Positions 30,948-40,098 of a DNA stretch of 64,000 nucleotides are shown piece after piece (the stretch's first letter is position 1; each line of letters starts with the position of its first letter). The position numbers were made by a program, and so were the translations under genes. The stretch is from contig SUXE01000007.1 of the NCBI GenBank assembly GCA_015061115.1, positions 119,132-183,131 of the forward strand, written 5' to 3'. The notes beneath the pieces are model-generated. The model was not told the DNA's origin, did not search any database, and saw nothing but the letters and a program-made list of their open reading frames with translations. Source of the stretch: Bacteroidales bacterium (GTDB taxonomy: Bacteria > Bacteroidota > Bacteroidia > Bacteroidales > Paludibacteraceae).

Positions 30948-31531
30948 ATTTCCTTGCGCACATATATCTCTCTGGCGACGACGATGAAGGCCTGATGATA
31001 GGTAACTATATCGGCGATTGTGTGAAAGGACGTCGACTCTCTGACTATCCGTTTTCACTTCAGTGCGGAATCCTTCTGCACCGTGAAATAGATTCTTTTA
31101 CGGATAATCATCCTGTCTATCGACAGAGTAAAGATAGGTTTGTGCCTGTCGCAGGACGATATGCAGGAGTCGTATGTGATGTCGTTTACGACCATTTCCT
31201 TGCAAAAAACTGGGGCGGATACCATGCCCTGCCATTGAAGAGTTATGCGTGGAGAACTTATGGAAGAATATTGAAAAACTGGTTTAGGATGCCAAGTGAA
31301 ATGAGGCATTTCTCCGTCAATTTCATTTCCAAACAGCGACTTACCGCCTATGCAACTATTGATGGTATACGTGACACTTTGGATCTGATGTCGAACGGGA
31401 CATCGTTGCCGAATTGTTCGGATGAGGTGGTCAATGTGATGATACGAGACTATTATGAGCTAGAAAATGAATTTTTGCAGTTCTTCTTTGAGATTAGACG
31501 ACATATTGATGATTTTAAAATGAATTTTTAA
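30944..31531 (+). CDS. acpH: Acyl carrier protein phosphodiesterase (AcpH-like)
   Basis: Removes the 4'-phosphopantetheine arm from holo-ACP. The N-terminal MNFLAHIYLSGDDDEGLMIGNYIGDCVKG and HREIDSFTDNHP carry the HD-type metal ligands characteristic of the family (DUF479). 195 residues, close to E. coli AcpH. ATGA overlap with the preceding gene indicates translational coupling, though the functional link to a binding protein is not obvious. The physiological role of this activity remains debated. Confidence 0.88.
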   Translation: MNFLAHIYLSGDDDEGLMIGNYIGDCVKGRRLSDYPFSLQCGILLHREIDSFTDNHPVYRQSKDRFVPVAGRYAGVVCDVVYDHFLAKNWGGYHALPLKSYAWRTYGRILKNWFRMPSEMRHFSVNFISKQRLTAYATIDGIRDTLDLMSNGTSLPNCSDEVVNVMIRDYYELENEFLQFFFEIRRHIDDFKMNF

Positions 31532-31555
31532 TCTCCTAAGGAGGATAGATATAAA
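31532..31555 (+). promoter_or_regulatory. Strong Shine-Dalgarno held in a small hairpin
   Basis: AAGGAGG (31538-31544) lies 11 bp before the SNF2 ATG. Bacteroidota genes usually lack such a sequence. The immediately preceding CTCC (33-36 of this segment's 315xx bases) can pair with GGAG (31540-31543) around the 3-nt loop TAA, hiding the site. Confidence 0.55.
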
Positions 31556-34500
31556 ATGCAACCCCTACATCTTGAATCTCTAACCCTTCCTGAAAAAGTT
31601 GTTCTTGCTGTATATGCCTATTGTGGGAATATAATCGAATGTTCTTCCGCAATGACGGGGCTTGCTGTGCGTTATCTCTGCGGCAAAGATACTTCTGATG
31701 TGGATGTTCTGAATGTCGCTAAATCGCTGTACGATAAACGATTGCTTGATATGCACACGCGTTCTGGAGTGTTTGCCAAATATGTTGTGGCTCAGGCGTG
31801 TGAACTTCCCGTCGTCGCAGATATCTATAAAAATCACAGTGAAGATTGGTTGGAAATCATTGAGTCGGTGTGTGAAATGCCGGAAGATGGAAAGAATGTG
31901 TCGTTGACATTCAGGACGTGGTGGCTGGAGAGAATGAGATTGGTGGATACGGATTCCGTCGAACTCTATTCTTTGGGGATCCGCCAGAGAGAGATGCTTC
32001 TATCTGTGATTGATGACGCTGAATGGCGACCTGTGTTTTTCTCTTTGCCTTCCAAAAACTGGGCGGATATCTGCAAGATCATGCTTGATGGCGTATATAC
32101 ACGTGATCAATTCAATTGGGAAAATGTCAAGCCGATCATTGAGTATCGTTATGATCTTGAAAATGTCGGTGATGATCCGGAATTGGAGATGCGTGACCGT
32201 TTCTTCCTTTATCGCTATCTGGCGACGGGAGTGGATGATTTCAAGTATTACGGCATCAATGGGTGGGGCAGACTTTATGATGCGGTCAGCCTTCTTCTGC
32301 GAGATTGTTATGGGGAATCTGTAGTGACGTTCCAAAAGTCGTTGGACTCTTTTGGCGGCTTTTTGAATGAGCGAGGCGTGTTTGATGATTTTATCTTCAA
32401 CTATCTGTATGTCATTGCGATGGCTTTGGATAGTCCACTGAAAAACGAAAACAGACTACGATCATTCCTGAATAAACGCACTGTCGCAGAAAACGAACTT
32501 TTCAAGATCTCACTCATCCCGTTGATCAAGAATAAAGTCGACGGAGATGATTTCATCGTCAGCACGAAACGTTTTGTGCCTGACTTATATAAATCCGATG
32601 ATGTCCGTTTGGCAACAGCCCTTTGCCTACAGTTTAATATAGATATCAGAAAACGTTTGGAGACGGACACTGATTCATCACATTGGACTTTTGTAGAGAA
32701 TGAGTTTGATCCAGACGTCTCAATTGTCTCACGTCTGAATAAGATCAAGCCTTGGATGTACACACTCGACTCTCTTGAGAATGTGAAGATACCAAAGCTT
32801 GTGGAGAAGGAAGAAAGACTTATTTATGTCTTGGAACCGAATGAGATGCGAGTGTCTCCTTTCATCCAAAAGAGAAATGAGAACGGAGAATGGGATGGAA
32901 GTATCAAACGAATTTGGAAGGGTAAAAGCCGTGAGATTCCAGAATGCGCGATGGATGAGGATTTCCGTATCTTGAAGACATTGCCAGCCGGACAAGTATC
33001 ATTCAAGAACGGAGACGGATTATTATCGTTTGTAGGATGTGACCACATTTACCTGATGCCTAAATGGGGCAAACAACTGCGTCAGGTCACAGTGAAGATG
33101 GAGCATCCGTATCTGATTGTCGACAAGGAGGATGATGGACTTTTCCATGTCTATTCCAATCTGAAACTGTCGGATTTGAGTGAACTCACCAATGCTTTTG
33201 TCCGCACAATTGACGATACTCATTATGGAGTTGTCCATTTACGTGACAATGAAAGGGATGTCTATAAACTTATGCTCCAGATGGAGACGATTCCGGCAGA
33301 AGCGGAGAGCCGTCTGCGTCAGTCGTTGAAGCGACTGGAGGGCGTGACGAAGATTTATTCTAAACTTATACACGATGATGATGCGTTTGAAGATGCTGAT
33401 TCACGTCTTGTGATAAGGTTGTTCCCTAACACGAATGTCGGATCCACATGGAGGGTTGAGATGGTAGTTATTCCGTTTGCTGGATCAGCATATGTCGCCA
33501 CACCTGCGGATGGACAGTCACTCAGTATCCTCGACGATGGAGATCATCTTCGTTTTATAAAAAGGAATTTTATTGCGGAAAAGAGACATCTTTTCGCTTT
33601 TGAACGCTTCTGCCAAACAAATGCAATTATATATGAAGACGAGGATGTAAGCGACGTTGCGTCAGCTCTTCTCAACCTTGAGAATGTGCTGGATATCATC
33701 ACTTGGGCGAAAGAGAATGACGACAAAGCTGTGGTGGAATTGATGGAAGGCTGCAAATTCAATGTGAATGAAAAACTTACACCAAAGAATCTTCAGTTGG
33801 AAACTTTGCAGACTGTCCGTGGATGGATAGATATGAATGGAACGTTGGTCTCGTCTGATACCAAGATGGAACTTGTCGACTTGATGCGAAAGTTGCAAAA
33901 AGGAATCGGAAAATATATACGTGTCGACGGTGACAATTATGTGGAGGTGAGCCAATCATTACGTCAACTGATCAGCAGACTGCGTCTTTATAATGATGAT
34001 TTAAATAAGCCGCTTGTCATTCCGGAGCTCGCTTTAGCTTCACTGGATGATGAGTTTGATTCAATTTTAACTGAGTCGGATAGTGCTTTCACTACAATAC
34101 GAGAGCGGATAAACAGTTGTCAGACTGCTGATTTCGCAATTCCGTCTACTCTGAATGGAGAACTGAAAAACTATCAGATAGAGGGATATAAATGGATGAT
34201 GCGCACATTGTCGTGGAGTGGAGGAGTGTGTCTTGCCGATGATATGGGACTTGGAAAAACCATCCAGACGATTGCAGTGATGTTGCAAAAGAGTGAGGAT
34301 GGCCCGATGTTGGTTGTCGCACCTACATCTGTTGTGCTTAATTGGCAACATGAACTGACGAAATTTGCACCGTCGTTCCAGACAATAGTGCTGAATCAGT
34401 GTGTGCATAAGGCGAAAACGATAGATGAAGCGGAGCCGGGAACAGTGTTGATTGCTAGTTACGGAATGATGCTCACGCAGGTTTCAAATCTTGAAAAGAA

Positions 34501-35569
34501 AGAGTGGGGAATCATAGTGCTCGACGAAGCTCATGCCATCAAAAACTACAATACCAAAGCATTCAAATCTGCTATCAGACTTAATGGAAAGAACCGCATC
34601 GTCTTGACAGGAACTCCTATTCAAAACCATTTTTCTGAGATCTGGAGTCTTTTCCATTTTTCGAATCCGGGATTGCTTGGAAGCCAGAAATCATTTTCTG
34701 AGAAGGTCAAATATAATCGTGAGCGAGATGAAGATTGGGCAGACGACGTTGCGAAAGAGATCAATTCCATTGTCCGTCCGTTCATTTTACGACGTACGAA
34801 GAAAGAGGTTCTTGATGAACTGCCTGGAATAGAGGAAGTCGTGCTTGATGTGATGCTGACGAAGGAGGAATATGCTGTTTACGATTCCACACGTCTGGCG
34901 GTGAAAGAAGCCTTCCAAACGGAAGATAAATATGCGTTGGAGCGAGATTTGAGTGCGGTCGGACCACATAAAATAGCTGTTTTTGCGATGCTCACCAAAT
35001 TGCGTGAACTTACCTGTTCACCGTCGTTGCTCGTCCAGGGTTGGAAAGAGAGAAGCAGCAAAGAATTGGCTTTTCTCGACCTGTTGCAAGAGATTGACCT
35101 GGAGGAGAACAGAGTTCTTGTATTCAGCCAATTCACCGGCTTTTTAGAGAGAATAAAGATACTTTTGCAAGAAGAAGGGATTGAATATCTGTATCTCGAC
35201 GGATCCACACCGATGAAGGAGCGAGCAAAGTTGATAGATAAATTCCAAGCCGGAAAGACGCCGATATTCCTGATCAGTCTGAAGGCTGGAGGCGTTGGAC
35301 TCAACCTTACTGCCGCCAATTATGTGGTGCATCTTGATCCGTGGTGGAATCCAGCCATTGAGCAGCAGGCCACAGACAGAGCCTATCGAATAGGTCAGGA
35401 TCAGAAAGTTACTGTCTTCCACTTCATCGCAAAAGGAACGATAGAGGAGAAAATGTTGGAATTGCAGCGTCGCAAACAGACCGTTTCAGATGTGCTGTTG
35501 AGTGGCACAGACACATCGTCGTTGATGACCAAGGAAGATGTGATGGATATTTTGGAAGGAAAAATTTGA
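31556..35569 (+). CDS. SNF2-family DEAD/DEAH ATPase, very large
   Basis: 1337-residue Swi2/Snf2-type translocase. The C-terminal 470 residues hold the motor: QIEGYKWM (Q-like motif), Walker A DDMGLGKT from Asp895, DEAH from Asp990, GTPIQNH, then VFSQFTGFLERI, LDGSTPMKERAKLIDKFQ, LISLKAGGVGLNLTAA and DRAYRIGQDQ. The first 870 residues carry no motif I recognise, though Bacteroidota homologues of similar build are common. Such proteins remodel protein-DNA or RNA polymerase complexes (RapA, and DISARM or other defence helicases); nothing here decides between these. Confidence 0.9.
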   Translation: MQPLHLESLTLPEKVVLAVYAYCGNIIECSSAMTGLAVRYLCGKDTSDVDVLNVAKSLYDKRLLDMHTRSGVFAKYVVAQACELPVVADIYKNHSEDWLEIIESVCEMPEDGKNVSLTFRTWWLERMRLVDTDSVELYSLGIRQREMLLSVIDDAEWRPVFFSLPSKNWADICKIMLDGVYTRDQFNWENVKPIIEYRYDLENVGDDPELEMRDRFFLYRYLATGVDDFKYYGINGWGRLYDAVSLLLRDCYGESVVTFQKSLDSFGGFLNERGVFDDFIFNYLYVIAMALDSPLKNENRLRSFLNKRTVAENELFKISLIPLIKNKVDGDDFIVSTKRFVPDLYKSDDVRLATALCLQFNIDIRKRLETDTDSSHWTFVENEFDPDVSIVSRLNKIKPWMYTLDSLENVKIPKLVEKEERLIYVLEPNEMRVSPFIQKRNENGEWDGSIKRIWKGKSREIPECAMDEDFRILKTLPAGQVSFKNGDGLLSFVGCDHIYLMPKWGKQLRQVTVKMEHPYLIVDKEDDGLFHVYSNLKLSDLSELTNAFVRTIDDTHYGVVHLRDNERDVYKLMLQMETIPAEAESRLRQSLKRLEGVTKIYSKLIHDDDAFEDADSRLVIRLFPNTNVGSTWRVEMVVIPFAGSAYVATPADGQSLSILDDGDHLRFIKRNFIAEKRHLFAFERFCQTNAIIYEDEDVSDVASALLNLENVLDIITWAKENDDKAVVELMEGCKFNVNEKLTPKNLQLETLQTVRGWIDMNGTLVSSDTKMELVDLMRKLQKGIGKYIRVDGDNYVEVSQSLRQLISRLRLYNDDLNKPLVIPELALASLDDEFDSILTESDSAFTTIRERINSCQTADFAIPSTLNGELKNYQIEGYKWMMRTLSWSGGVCLADDMGLGKTIQTIAVMLQKSEDGPMLVVAPTSVVLNWQHELTKFAPSFQTIVLNQCVHKAKTIDEAEPGTVLIASYGMMLTQVSNLEKKEWGIIVLDEAHAIKNYNTKAFKSAIRLNGKNRIVLTGTPIQNHFSEIWSLFHFSNPGLLGSQKSFSEKVKYNRERDEDWADDVAKEINSIVRPFILRRTKKEVLDELPGIEEVVLDVMLTKEEYAVYDSTRLAVKEAFQTEDKYALERDLSAVGPHKIAVFAMLTKLRELTCSPSLLVQGWKERSSKELAFLDLLQEIDLEENRVLVFSQFTGFLERIKILLQEEGIEYLYLDGSTPMKERAKLIDKFQAGKTPIFLISLKAGGVGLNLTAANYVVHLDPWWNPAIEQQATDRAYRIGQDQKVTVFHFIAKGTIEEKMLELQRRKQTVSDVLLSGTDTSSLMTKEDVMDILEGKI

Positions 35570-35583
35570 TTAAAACTCAATGA

Positions 35584-35617
35584 TTTGTTTGAAAATGAAC
35601 AATGTTTGCTAAATTTG
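35584..35617 (+). promoter_or_regulatory. Promoter of the FISUMP gene
   Basis: TAAATTTG (35610-35617) with two candidate TTTG boxes at 35584-35587 (22-bp spacer) and 35588-35591 (18-bp spacer). 30 bp before the ATG. Confidence 0.55.
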
Positions 35618-35646
35618 CAATCGAGTTTTGTTCTAAAATATAATTT

Positions 35647-37662
35647 ATGAAAAAAAGATTTACTCAATTACTCGCTGCATCCGCAGTGTGTCTGCCATTA
35701 GCTGCTGCAACATATATGCGTGTGGTTCAAAATGATGGTAAAGTTGAAATATACGATGTTACTAATGTTAATCGTGTAGATTTTGTAGAAGAATCAGATT
35801 TGTATCCTTATGTGGATCTTGGTCTTCCAAGTGGAACTTTGTGGGCAACATATAATGTCGGAGCGTCTAAACCAGAGGAGTACGGCAATTATTATGCATG
35901 GGGAGAGACAGAACCCAAGGAACATTATACACTAGAGAATTACAAGTGGTATAATGGATCTTCAGCGTCTGATTTCACAAAGTACAATTATCGTGATAAA
36001 AATATAACCTTATTCCCAGAGGATGATGCCGCTTCTGTAAATTGGGGAGCGACGTGGCGACTTCCGACAATAGAAGAGTGTAAAGAGCTTGCCAATAATT
36101 GTACGGCTACTGTAGAGACGATTGGTGGAGTGATAGGAACAAAGTTTACTGCAAAGAATGGTAATTCGATTTTTTTCCCCGCTGCTGGATACAATTATAA
36201 TGATACTCTTCATTTAATTGCTGATCGTGGTTGTTATTGGTCATCTCAAATTTCAGAAACTTCACGCTTCCAAGGACGAGAGTTTGAAATTATGGGAGTG
36301 TATACGGCTTTTTATAGCAACTATCGTCCATGTGGAGCTTCTGTTCGTGCGATACGTGTGGAGAAAGTGCCAAATACAGACACTTTGGAAATTCCTACTC
36401 CAATAGATACAACAAAAAAAGATACAGTAGCTCATAATTATGAGTATGTGGATCTCGGTCTTCCAAGTGGAACTTTGTGGGCAACATATAATGTCGGAGC
36501 ATCTAAACCAGGAGAGTATGGCAATTATTACTCATGGGGAGAGATAGAACCCAAAGAACATTATACACTAGAGAATTACAAGTGGTATAATGGATCTTCA
36601 GCGTCTGATTTCACAAAGTACAATCATCGTGATAAAAATATAACCTTATTCCCTGAGGATGATGCCGCTTCTGCAAATTGGGGGGCATCGTGGCGACTTC
36701 CGACAGTAGAAGAGTGTAAAGAACTTGCCAATAATTGTACTGCTACTGTAGATACGATTGATGGAGTGATAGGAACAAAGTTTACTGCAAAGAATGGTAA
36801 TTCGATTTTTTTCCCCGCTGCTGGATACAATTATAATGATACTCTTCATTTAATTGCTGATCGTGGTTGTTATTGGTCATCTCAAATTTCAGAAACTTCA
36901 CGCTTCCAAGGACGAGAGTTTGAAATTATGGGAGTGTATACGGATTTTCATAGCAACTATCGTCCATGTGGAGCCCCTGTTCGTGCGGTACGTGTGGAGA
37001 AAGTGCCAAATACAGACACTTTGGAAATTCCTACTCCAATAGATACGACAAAAAAAGATACAGTAGTCCCTAATTACGAGTATGTGGATCTCGATCTTCC
37101 AAGTGGAACTCTATGGGCAGCGAACAATATAGGTGCGACTGCCCAAGGTGAAATCGGATACTATTTTGCATGGGGCGAGACAGAACCAAAAGAAACATAT
37201 ACACTAGAGAATTACAAGTGGTATAATGGATCTTCTTTATCTGATTTCACAAAGTACAATCATCGTGATAAAATATTAACGCTTCTTTCAGAAGATGATG
37301 CTGCAACAGTCAATTGGGGAACTGATTGGAGAATGCCGACATTAAGCGAATACAAAGAATTGAAAGATTATTGTACTGTAAGTGATGATACAATTAAAGG
37401 CGTTTCAGGAATTACGTTTACAGGAAAAAATGGAAACTGGATTTTCTTCCCTGGTGCAAGCTACATGGATGCAGATACACTTGGAACTAATGATCATAGA
37501 GGTATTTATTGGACTTCTCAACTTTATTCGGAAGATACAAGATTTCAAGGACGTGTTTTTGAATTCTTTGGTAAAAATAATATCTCTTATTATTCCAACT
37601 ATCGTCCATGTGGATCGCCTGTCCGCGCGGTACGTGTAGAGAAGTCTTCTGCGAAAGAATGA
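35647..37662 (+). CDS. Secreted FISUMP-domain protein with three tandem repeats
   Basis: Signal peptide (MKKRFTQLLAASAVCLPLAAA) and a short N-terminal stretch, then three copies of a 212-residue unit beginning YVDLGLPSGTLW at Tyr55, Tyr267 and Tyr479. Each contains YYAWGETEPKEHYTLENYKWYNGSS, a WGATWRLPT-type motif and YWSSQ, and closes with RPCGASVRAIRVEK, the core of the Fibrobacter major paralogous (FISUMP) domain. Linkers are PIDTTKKDTV. Units 1 and 2 are nearly identical in DNA; unit 3 has diverged. Probably displayed on the surface; binding function unknown. Confidence 0.85.
   Translation: MKKRFTQLLAASAVCLPLAAATYMRVVQNDGKVEIYDVTNVNRVDFVEESDLYPYVDLGLPSGTLWATYNVGASKPEEYGNYYAWGETEPKEHYTLENYKWYNGSSASDFTKYNYRDKNITLFPEDDAASVNWGATWRLPTIEECKELANNCTATVETIGGVIGTKFTAKNGNSIFFPAAGYNYNDTLHLIADRGCYWSSQISETSRFQGREFEIMGVYTAFYSNYRPCGASVRAIRVEKVPNTDTLEIPTPIDTTKKDTVAHNYEYVDLGLPSGTLWATYNVGASKPGEYGNYYSWGEIEPKEHYTLENYKWYNGSSASDFTKYNHRDKNITLFPEDDAASANWGASWRLPTVEECKELANNCTATVDTIDGVIGTKFTAKNGNSIFFPAAGYNYNDTLHLIADRGCYWSSQISETSRFQGREFEIMGVYTDFHSNYRPCGAPVRAVRVEKVPNTDTLEIPTPIDTTKKDTVVPNYEYVDLDLPSGTLWAANNIGATAQGEIGYYFAWGETEPKETYTLENYKWYNGSSLSDFTKYNHRDKILTLLSEDDAATVNWGTDWRMPTLSEYKELKDYCTVSDDTIKGVSGITFTGKNGNWIFFPGASYMDADTLGTNDHRGIYWTSQLYSEDTRFQGRVFEFFGKNNISYYSNYRPCGSPVRAVRVEKSSAKE
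35807..37640 (+). repeat. Three 636-bp direct repeats in the FISUMP gene
   Basis: Unit starts lie at about 35807, 36443 and 37079, exactly 636 bp apart. Long stretches of units 1 and 2 are identical, including synonymous positions, which points to recent duplication or gene conversion. Confidence 0.9.
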
Positions 37663-37748
37663 ATACAAAGAGCAATTAAGAAATGAGTTTAAGTTTTTCA
37701 ATGGAAATGAATTATATGGATTCATGACATTGGTGAATTCAAGAGTTT

Positions 37749-37788
37749 ATAACGGAGTTGCGATAAGCATTCTCCGTTATTTTTTTAT
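37749..37788 (+). terminator. Rho-independent terminator after the FISUMP gene
   Basis: ATAACGGAG (37749-37757) with CTCCGTTAT (37772-37780) and a T-run to 37787. Confidence 0.85.
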
Positions 37789-37824
37789 TATACGGTCGGA
37801 ATAGGATGATTTCGATATAAATCT

Positions 37825-37832
37825 TATTTTTG
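37825..37832 (+). promoter_or_regulatory. -7 element (TATTTTTG) before the HD-domain gene
   Basis: TAnnTTTG match 51 bp before the ATG at 37884. No -33 box at the usual spacing. Confidence 0.45.
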
Positions 37833-37883
37833 TATTGTATAGAGTCGAATTGTAAATGTAATTATATAAATAAGTAATGTTTT

Positions 37884-38501
37884 ATGAGTGATAAGGTTAA
37901 AGACGAATTTTTGGAACTTCTTCGTAGCACAGAGCGTGACGGAGTGGAGGATATGATAGAGGAATTGCAGTCAAACGGTTTTATGGATGCTCCGGCGTCT
38001 GCAGGCCATCATCTTAATGTCGCAGGCGGTTTGGTGGAACACTCTTTGAACACTTGCAAGAGTGCATTGGCTATATGGGAAGGTATGAAGACATTAAACC
38101 CTTCTTTGGAAAAGTCCACTCCTAAAGACAGTGTTATCATTGCGTCTCTTCTTCATGATGTCTGCAAAAGCGACGTCTATTTCCGCACCGTAAAAAAGAA
38201 AAAAACGGCTCTTGGCACTTGGGAAGACGCGGAGGGTTATAAAGTGTCGTATAAGAATTTCCCTATGGGACACGGAGAAAAGTCTGTGATCATGATTTTG
38301 CCATTTCTGGAACTTACTGATGCTGAGATGCTTGCTATCCGTTGGCACATGGGTGCTTGGGCAATCGACAAGTCTAATTATGAAGAGGTGAGAAATTATG
38401 ATACAGCCTGCAAATTGAATCCTCTTGTCTCTATTGTCCACGCTGCAGACATGCTTTCTTCGCATATCTTGGAGAGTGGTGGAGATGACGAAGAGTTGTG
38501 A
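37884..38501 (+). CDS. HD-domain phosphohydrolase
   Basis: Cytoplasmic metal-dependent phosphohydrolase, 205 residues. The HD ligands are GLVEHSLNTC (His), SLLHDVCKSD (His-Asp) and IVHAADMLSSH (Asp). Within the superfamily it most resembles the HD domain joined to an OB-fold in YhaM-type exonucleases, but here it stands alone. Substrate (nucleotide or RNA end) unknown. Convergent with the radical SAM gene across a perfect 20-bp palindrome. Confidence 0.85.
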   Translation: MSDKVKDEFLELLRSTERDGVEDMIEELQSNGFMDAPASAGHHLNVAGGLVEHSLNTCKSALAIWEGMKTLNPSLEKSTPKDSVIIASLLHDVCKSDVYFRTVKKKKTALGTWEDAEGYKVSYKNFPMGHGEKSVIMILPFLELTDAEMLAIRWHMGAWAIDKSNYEEVRNYDTACKLNPLVSIVHAADMLSSHILESGGDDEEL

Positions 38502-38515
38502 AAATTATAAATTAT

Positions 38516-38566
38516 AAATGCTAAATGCTAAATTAAAAGTATCCCCTAATTTAGCATTTAGCATTT
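38516..38566. terminator. Long palindrome between convergent genes (bidirectional terminator)
   Basis: Perfect 20-bp arms: AAATGCTAAATGCTAAATTA (38516-38535) and its reverse complement (38547-38566), loop 11 nt, A/T tracts on both sides. The right arm overlaps the last codons of the minus-strand gene. Confidence 0.7.
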
Positions 38567-39486
38567 AGCATTTTTAATTTTCCTTGTTTTGTTCCTCTCG
38601 CCTCAAATATTTTATTCAGACGGTCTGTGAACTCATAGTTCTTCAATCCCCAATCTGGGGCGACGAGAATGCTTTTCGGCGTTTGTGATACAAACCTTTC
38701 TATGCAGATGTCGGCACGCAGACGCTCAACAAATTCAGCCAACAACTGTTGGTACGCTTCGATAGAAAACAGTTTGAATTCATCTGGATTTTTGGCATAC
38801 TCCTCTGCCATCGGAGTCTCTTTTACAATCTGAAGCTGATGCAGTTTGATGATGTCAATTGGTAGTTCAGACATTCTGTCTGCACCTTTTAGAATCATTT
38901 CTGGTGTTTCGCCGGGCAAACCTAATATGAGGTGGGCTCCTGTCTGTATCCCACGGCTGGCAGTGTCACGTATAGCCTTGCATGCACATGCGAAGTCGTG
39001 TCCACGGTTGATTCTCTTCAATGTGTTGTCGTCGGTGCTCTCCACACCGTATTCAATCATCACATATTTTTCTTTCGACAACTCCTGAAAATAGTCGAGC
39101 AATCTGTCGTCCACACAATCTGGACGTGTGCCGATGACTATTCCCACCACGTCTTCGCATGCCAAAGCCTCTTCGTAAAGAGCTTTGAGACGTGAGAATT
39201 CACCGTATGTGTTAGTGTAAGCCTGGAAGTAGGCGAGAAATTTCAAACCAGCGTATTTGGCTTTACGTTTGAAGAATATTTTTCCCTCCTCAAGTTGTTT
39301 GGTCACAGATGTTGTGGAGACGCAATAGTCTGGATTGAAAGAACGGTTGTTGCAGTAGGTGCAACCGCCCACACCGATGCTTCCATCACGGTTGGGACAG
39401 GTGAATCCTGCGTTGATGGATATCTTCTGCACCTTATAGCCAAAGTGCTCTTTTATGTAGTCTGAATAATTTTTATAGTGATTCAT
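38551..39486 (-). CDS. TIGR01212/YhcC-family radical SAM protein
   Basis: Iron-sulfur enzyme that cleaves S-adenosylmethionine. The cluster ligands are spaced in the family's unusual pattern CPNRDGSIGVGGCTYC (Cys30, Cys42, Cys45) instead of the usual CxxxCxxC. Other landmarks are GYKVQKISINAGFTCPNRDG, FLAYFQAYTNTY, IGTRPDCV and YGVESTDDNTLKRINRGHD. 311 residues. The reaction is unknown for the whole family. Its last residues (LKMLNAKC) are encoded by an arm of the terminator palindrome and are unlikely to be conserved. Confidence 0.9.
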   Translation of the reverse strand: MNHYKNYSDYIKEHFGYKVQKISINAGFTCPNRDGSIGVGGCTYCNNRSFNPDYCVSTTSVTKQLEEGKIFFKRKAKYAGLKFLAYFQAYTNTYGEFSRLKALYEEALACEDVVGIVIGTRPDCVDDRLLDYFQELSKEKYVMIEYGVESTDDNTLKRINRGHDFACACKAIRDTASRGIQTGAHLILGLPGETPEMILKGADRMSELPIDIIKLHQLQIVKETPMAEEYAKNPDEFKLFSIEAYQQLLAEFVERLRADICIERFVSQTPKSILVAPDWGLKNYEFTDRLNKIFEARGTKQGKLKMLNAKC

Positions 39487-39495
39487 AGTGATTTA

Positions 39496-39840
39496 TTAGC
39501 CGTGGAATCCCTTTAAAAAGTCACTCTCAATAATATAAACGATTAAAATGAATAATACGGTGAAAAATATTGTAAGTATCAATATGATTATTTCGGATAA
39601 TACTTTTAAATAGCCCCGAAAGTTTTGTTGATTCCTAAAATTACGATATCCAAAAAGAATTATTTCGAATATCGGATATATCAATGAGACAAGTATGCTT
39701 GTGACCAAAAAAAATTCAGTGGTGTCATTTCTATAATTGGTTTCAAGTTTAGACATGAACCAAATCCATATCGAGCCAATTATTAATGATATAATGAGCC
39801 TAAAACATGTAGTCTTGAAATCGTATTTGAAAAAATCCAT
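39496..39840 (-). CDS. Small membrane protein, unknown
   Basis: 114 residues with three hydrophobic segments (about 13-31, 43-64, 82-105) separated by charged loops, so an inner-membrane protein. Not recognised. It precedes the radical SAM gene on the same strand by 9 bp, which suggests co-transcription. No -7 element was found within 60 bp upstream. Confidence 0.6.
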   Translation of the reverse strand: MDFFKYDFKTTCFRLIISLIIGSIWIWFMSKLETNYRNDTTEFFLVTSILVSLIYPIFEIILFGYRNFRNQQNFRGYLKVLSEIIILILTIFFTVLFILIVYIIESDFLKGFHG

Positions 39841-39904
39841 GCCTATATTTTATTGTTATTTCAAGTTTAGCAAGTAGTTCTCATATTCAAGTTGGAGTAA
39901 AATC

Positions 39905-39967
39905 GAGGATTACAAAGGGCGGAACGCCCTTGCCCATCTTTTTATTGCGAGCACGTAAGTGCGAGCG
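39905..39967. repeat. REP-like intergenic element (copy C)
   Basis: GAGGATTACAAAGGGCGG with the AGGGCG-GAA-CGCCCT hairpin, then GCGAGCAC-GTAA-GTGCGAGC. The second hairpin differs in sequence from other copies (GCAC/GTGC for GCC/GGC) but keeps pairing and the flanking GCGAGC direct repeats. Confidence 0.75.
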
Positions 39968-40016
39968 ACAATAAAAGTTATTGAATATGGAAGTCATTAT
40001 GCTAATGTTTATAAAG

Positions 40017-40075
40017 TGCTCGCCTACGGCTCGCACTGCAGAAGGGGTTAGGGCGTTCCGCCCTTAACAATCCTC
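40017..40075. repeat. REP-like intergenic element (copy D, inverted)
   Basis: Reverse-complement orientation: TGCTCGCCTACGGCTCGCA, then AGGGCGTTCCGCCCTTAACA and ATCCTC. Read on the minus strand its first half is identical to copy A. Together with copy C it forms an inverted pair about 50 bp apart. Confidence 0.78.
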
Positions 40076-40098
40076 TATATTATAAGATATAAAATGTA

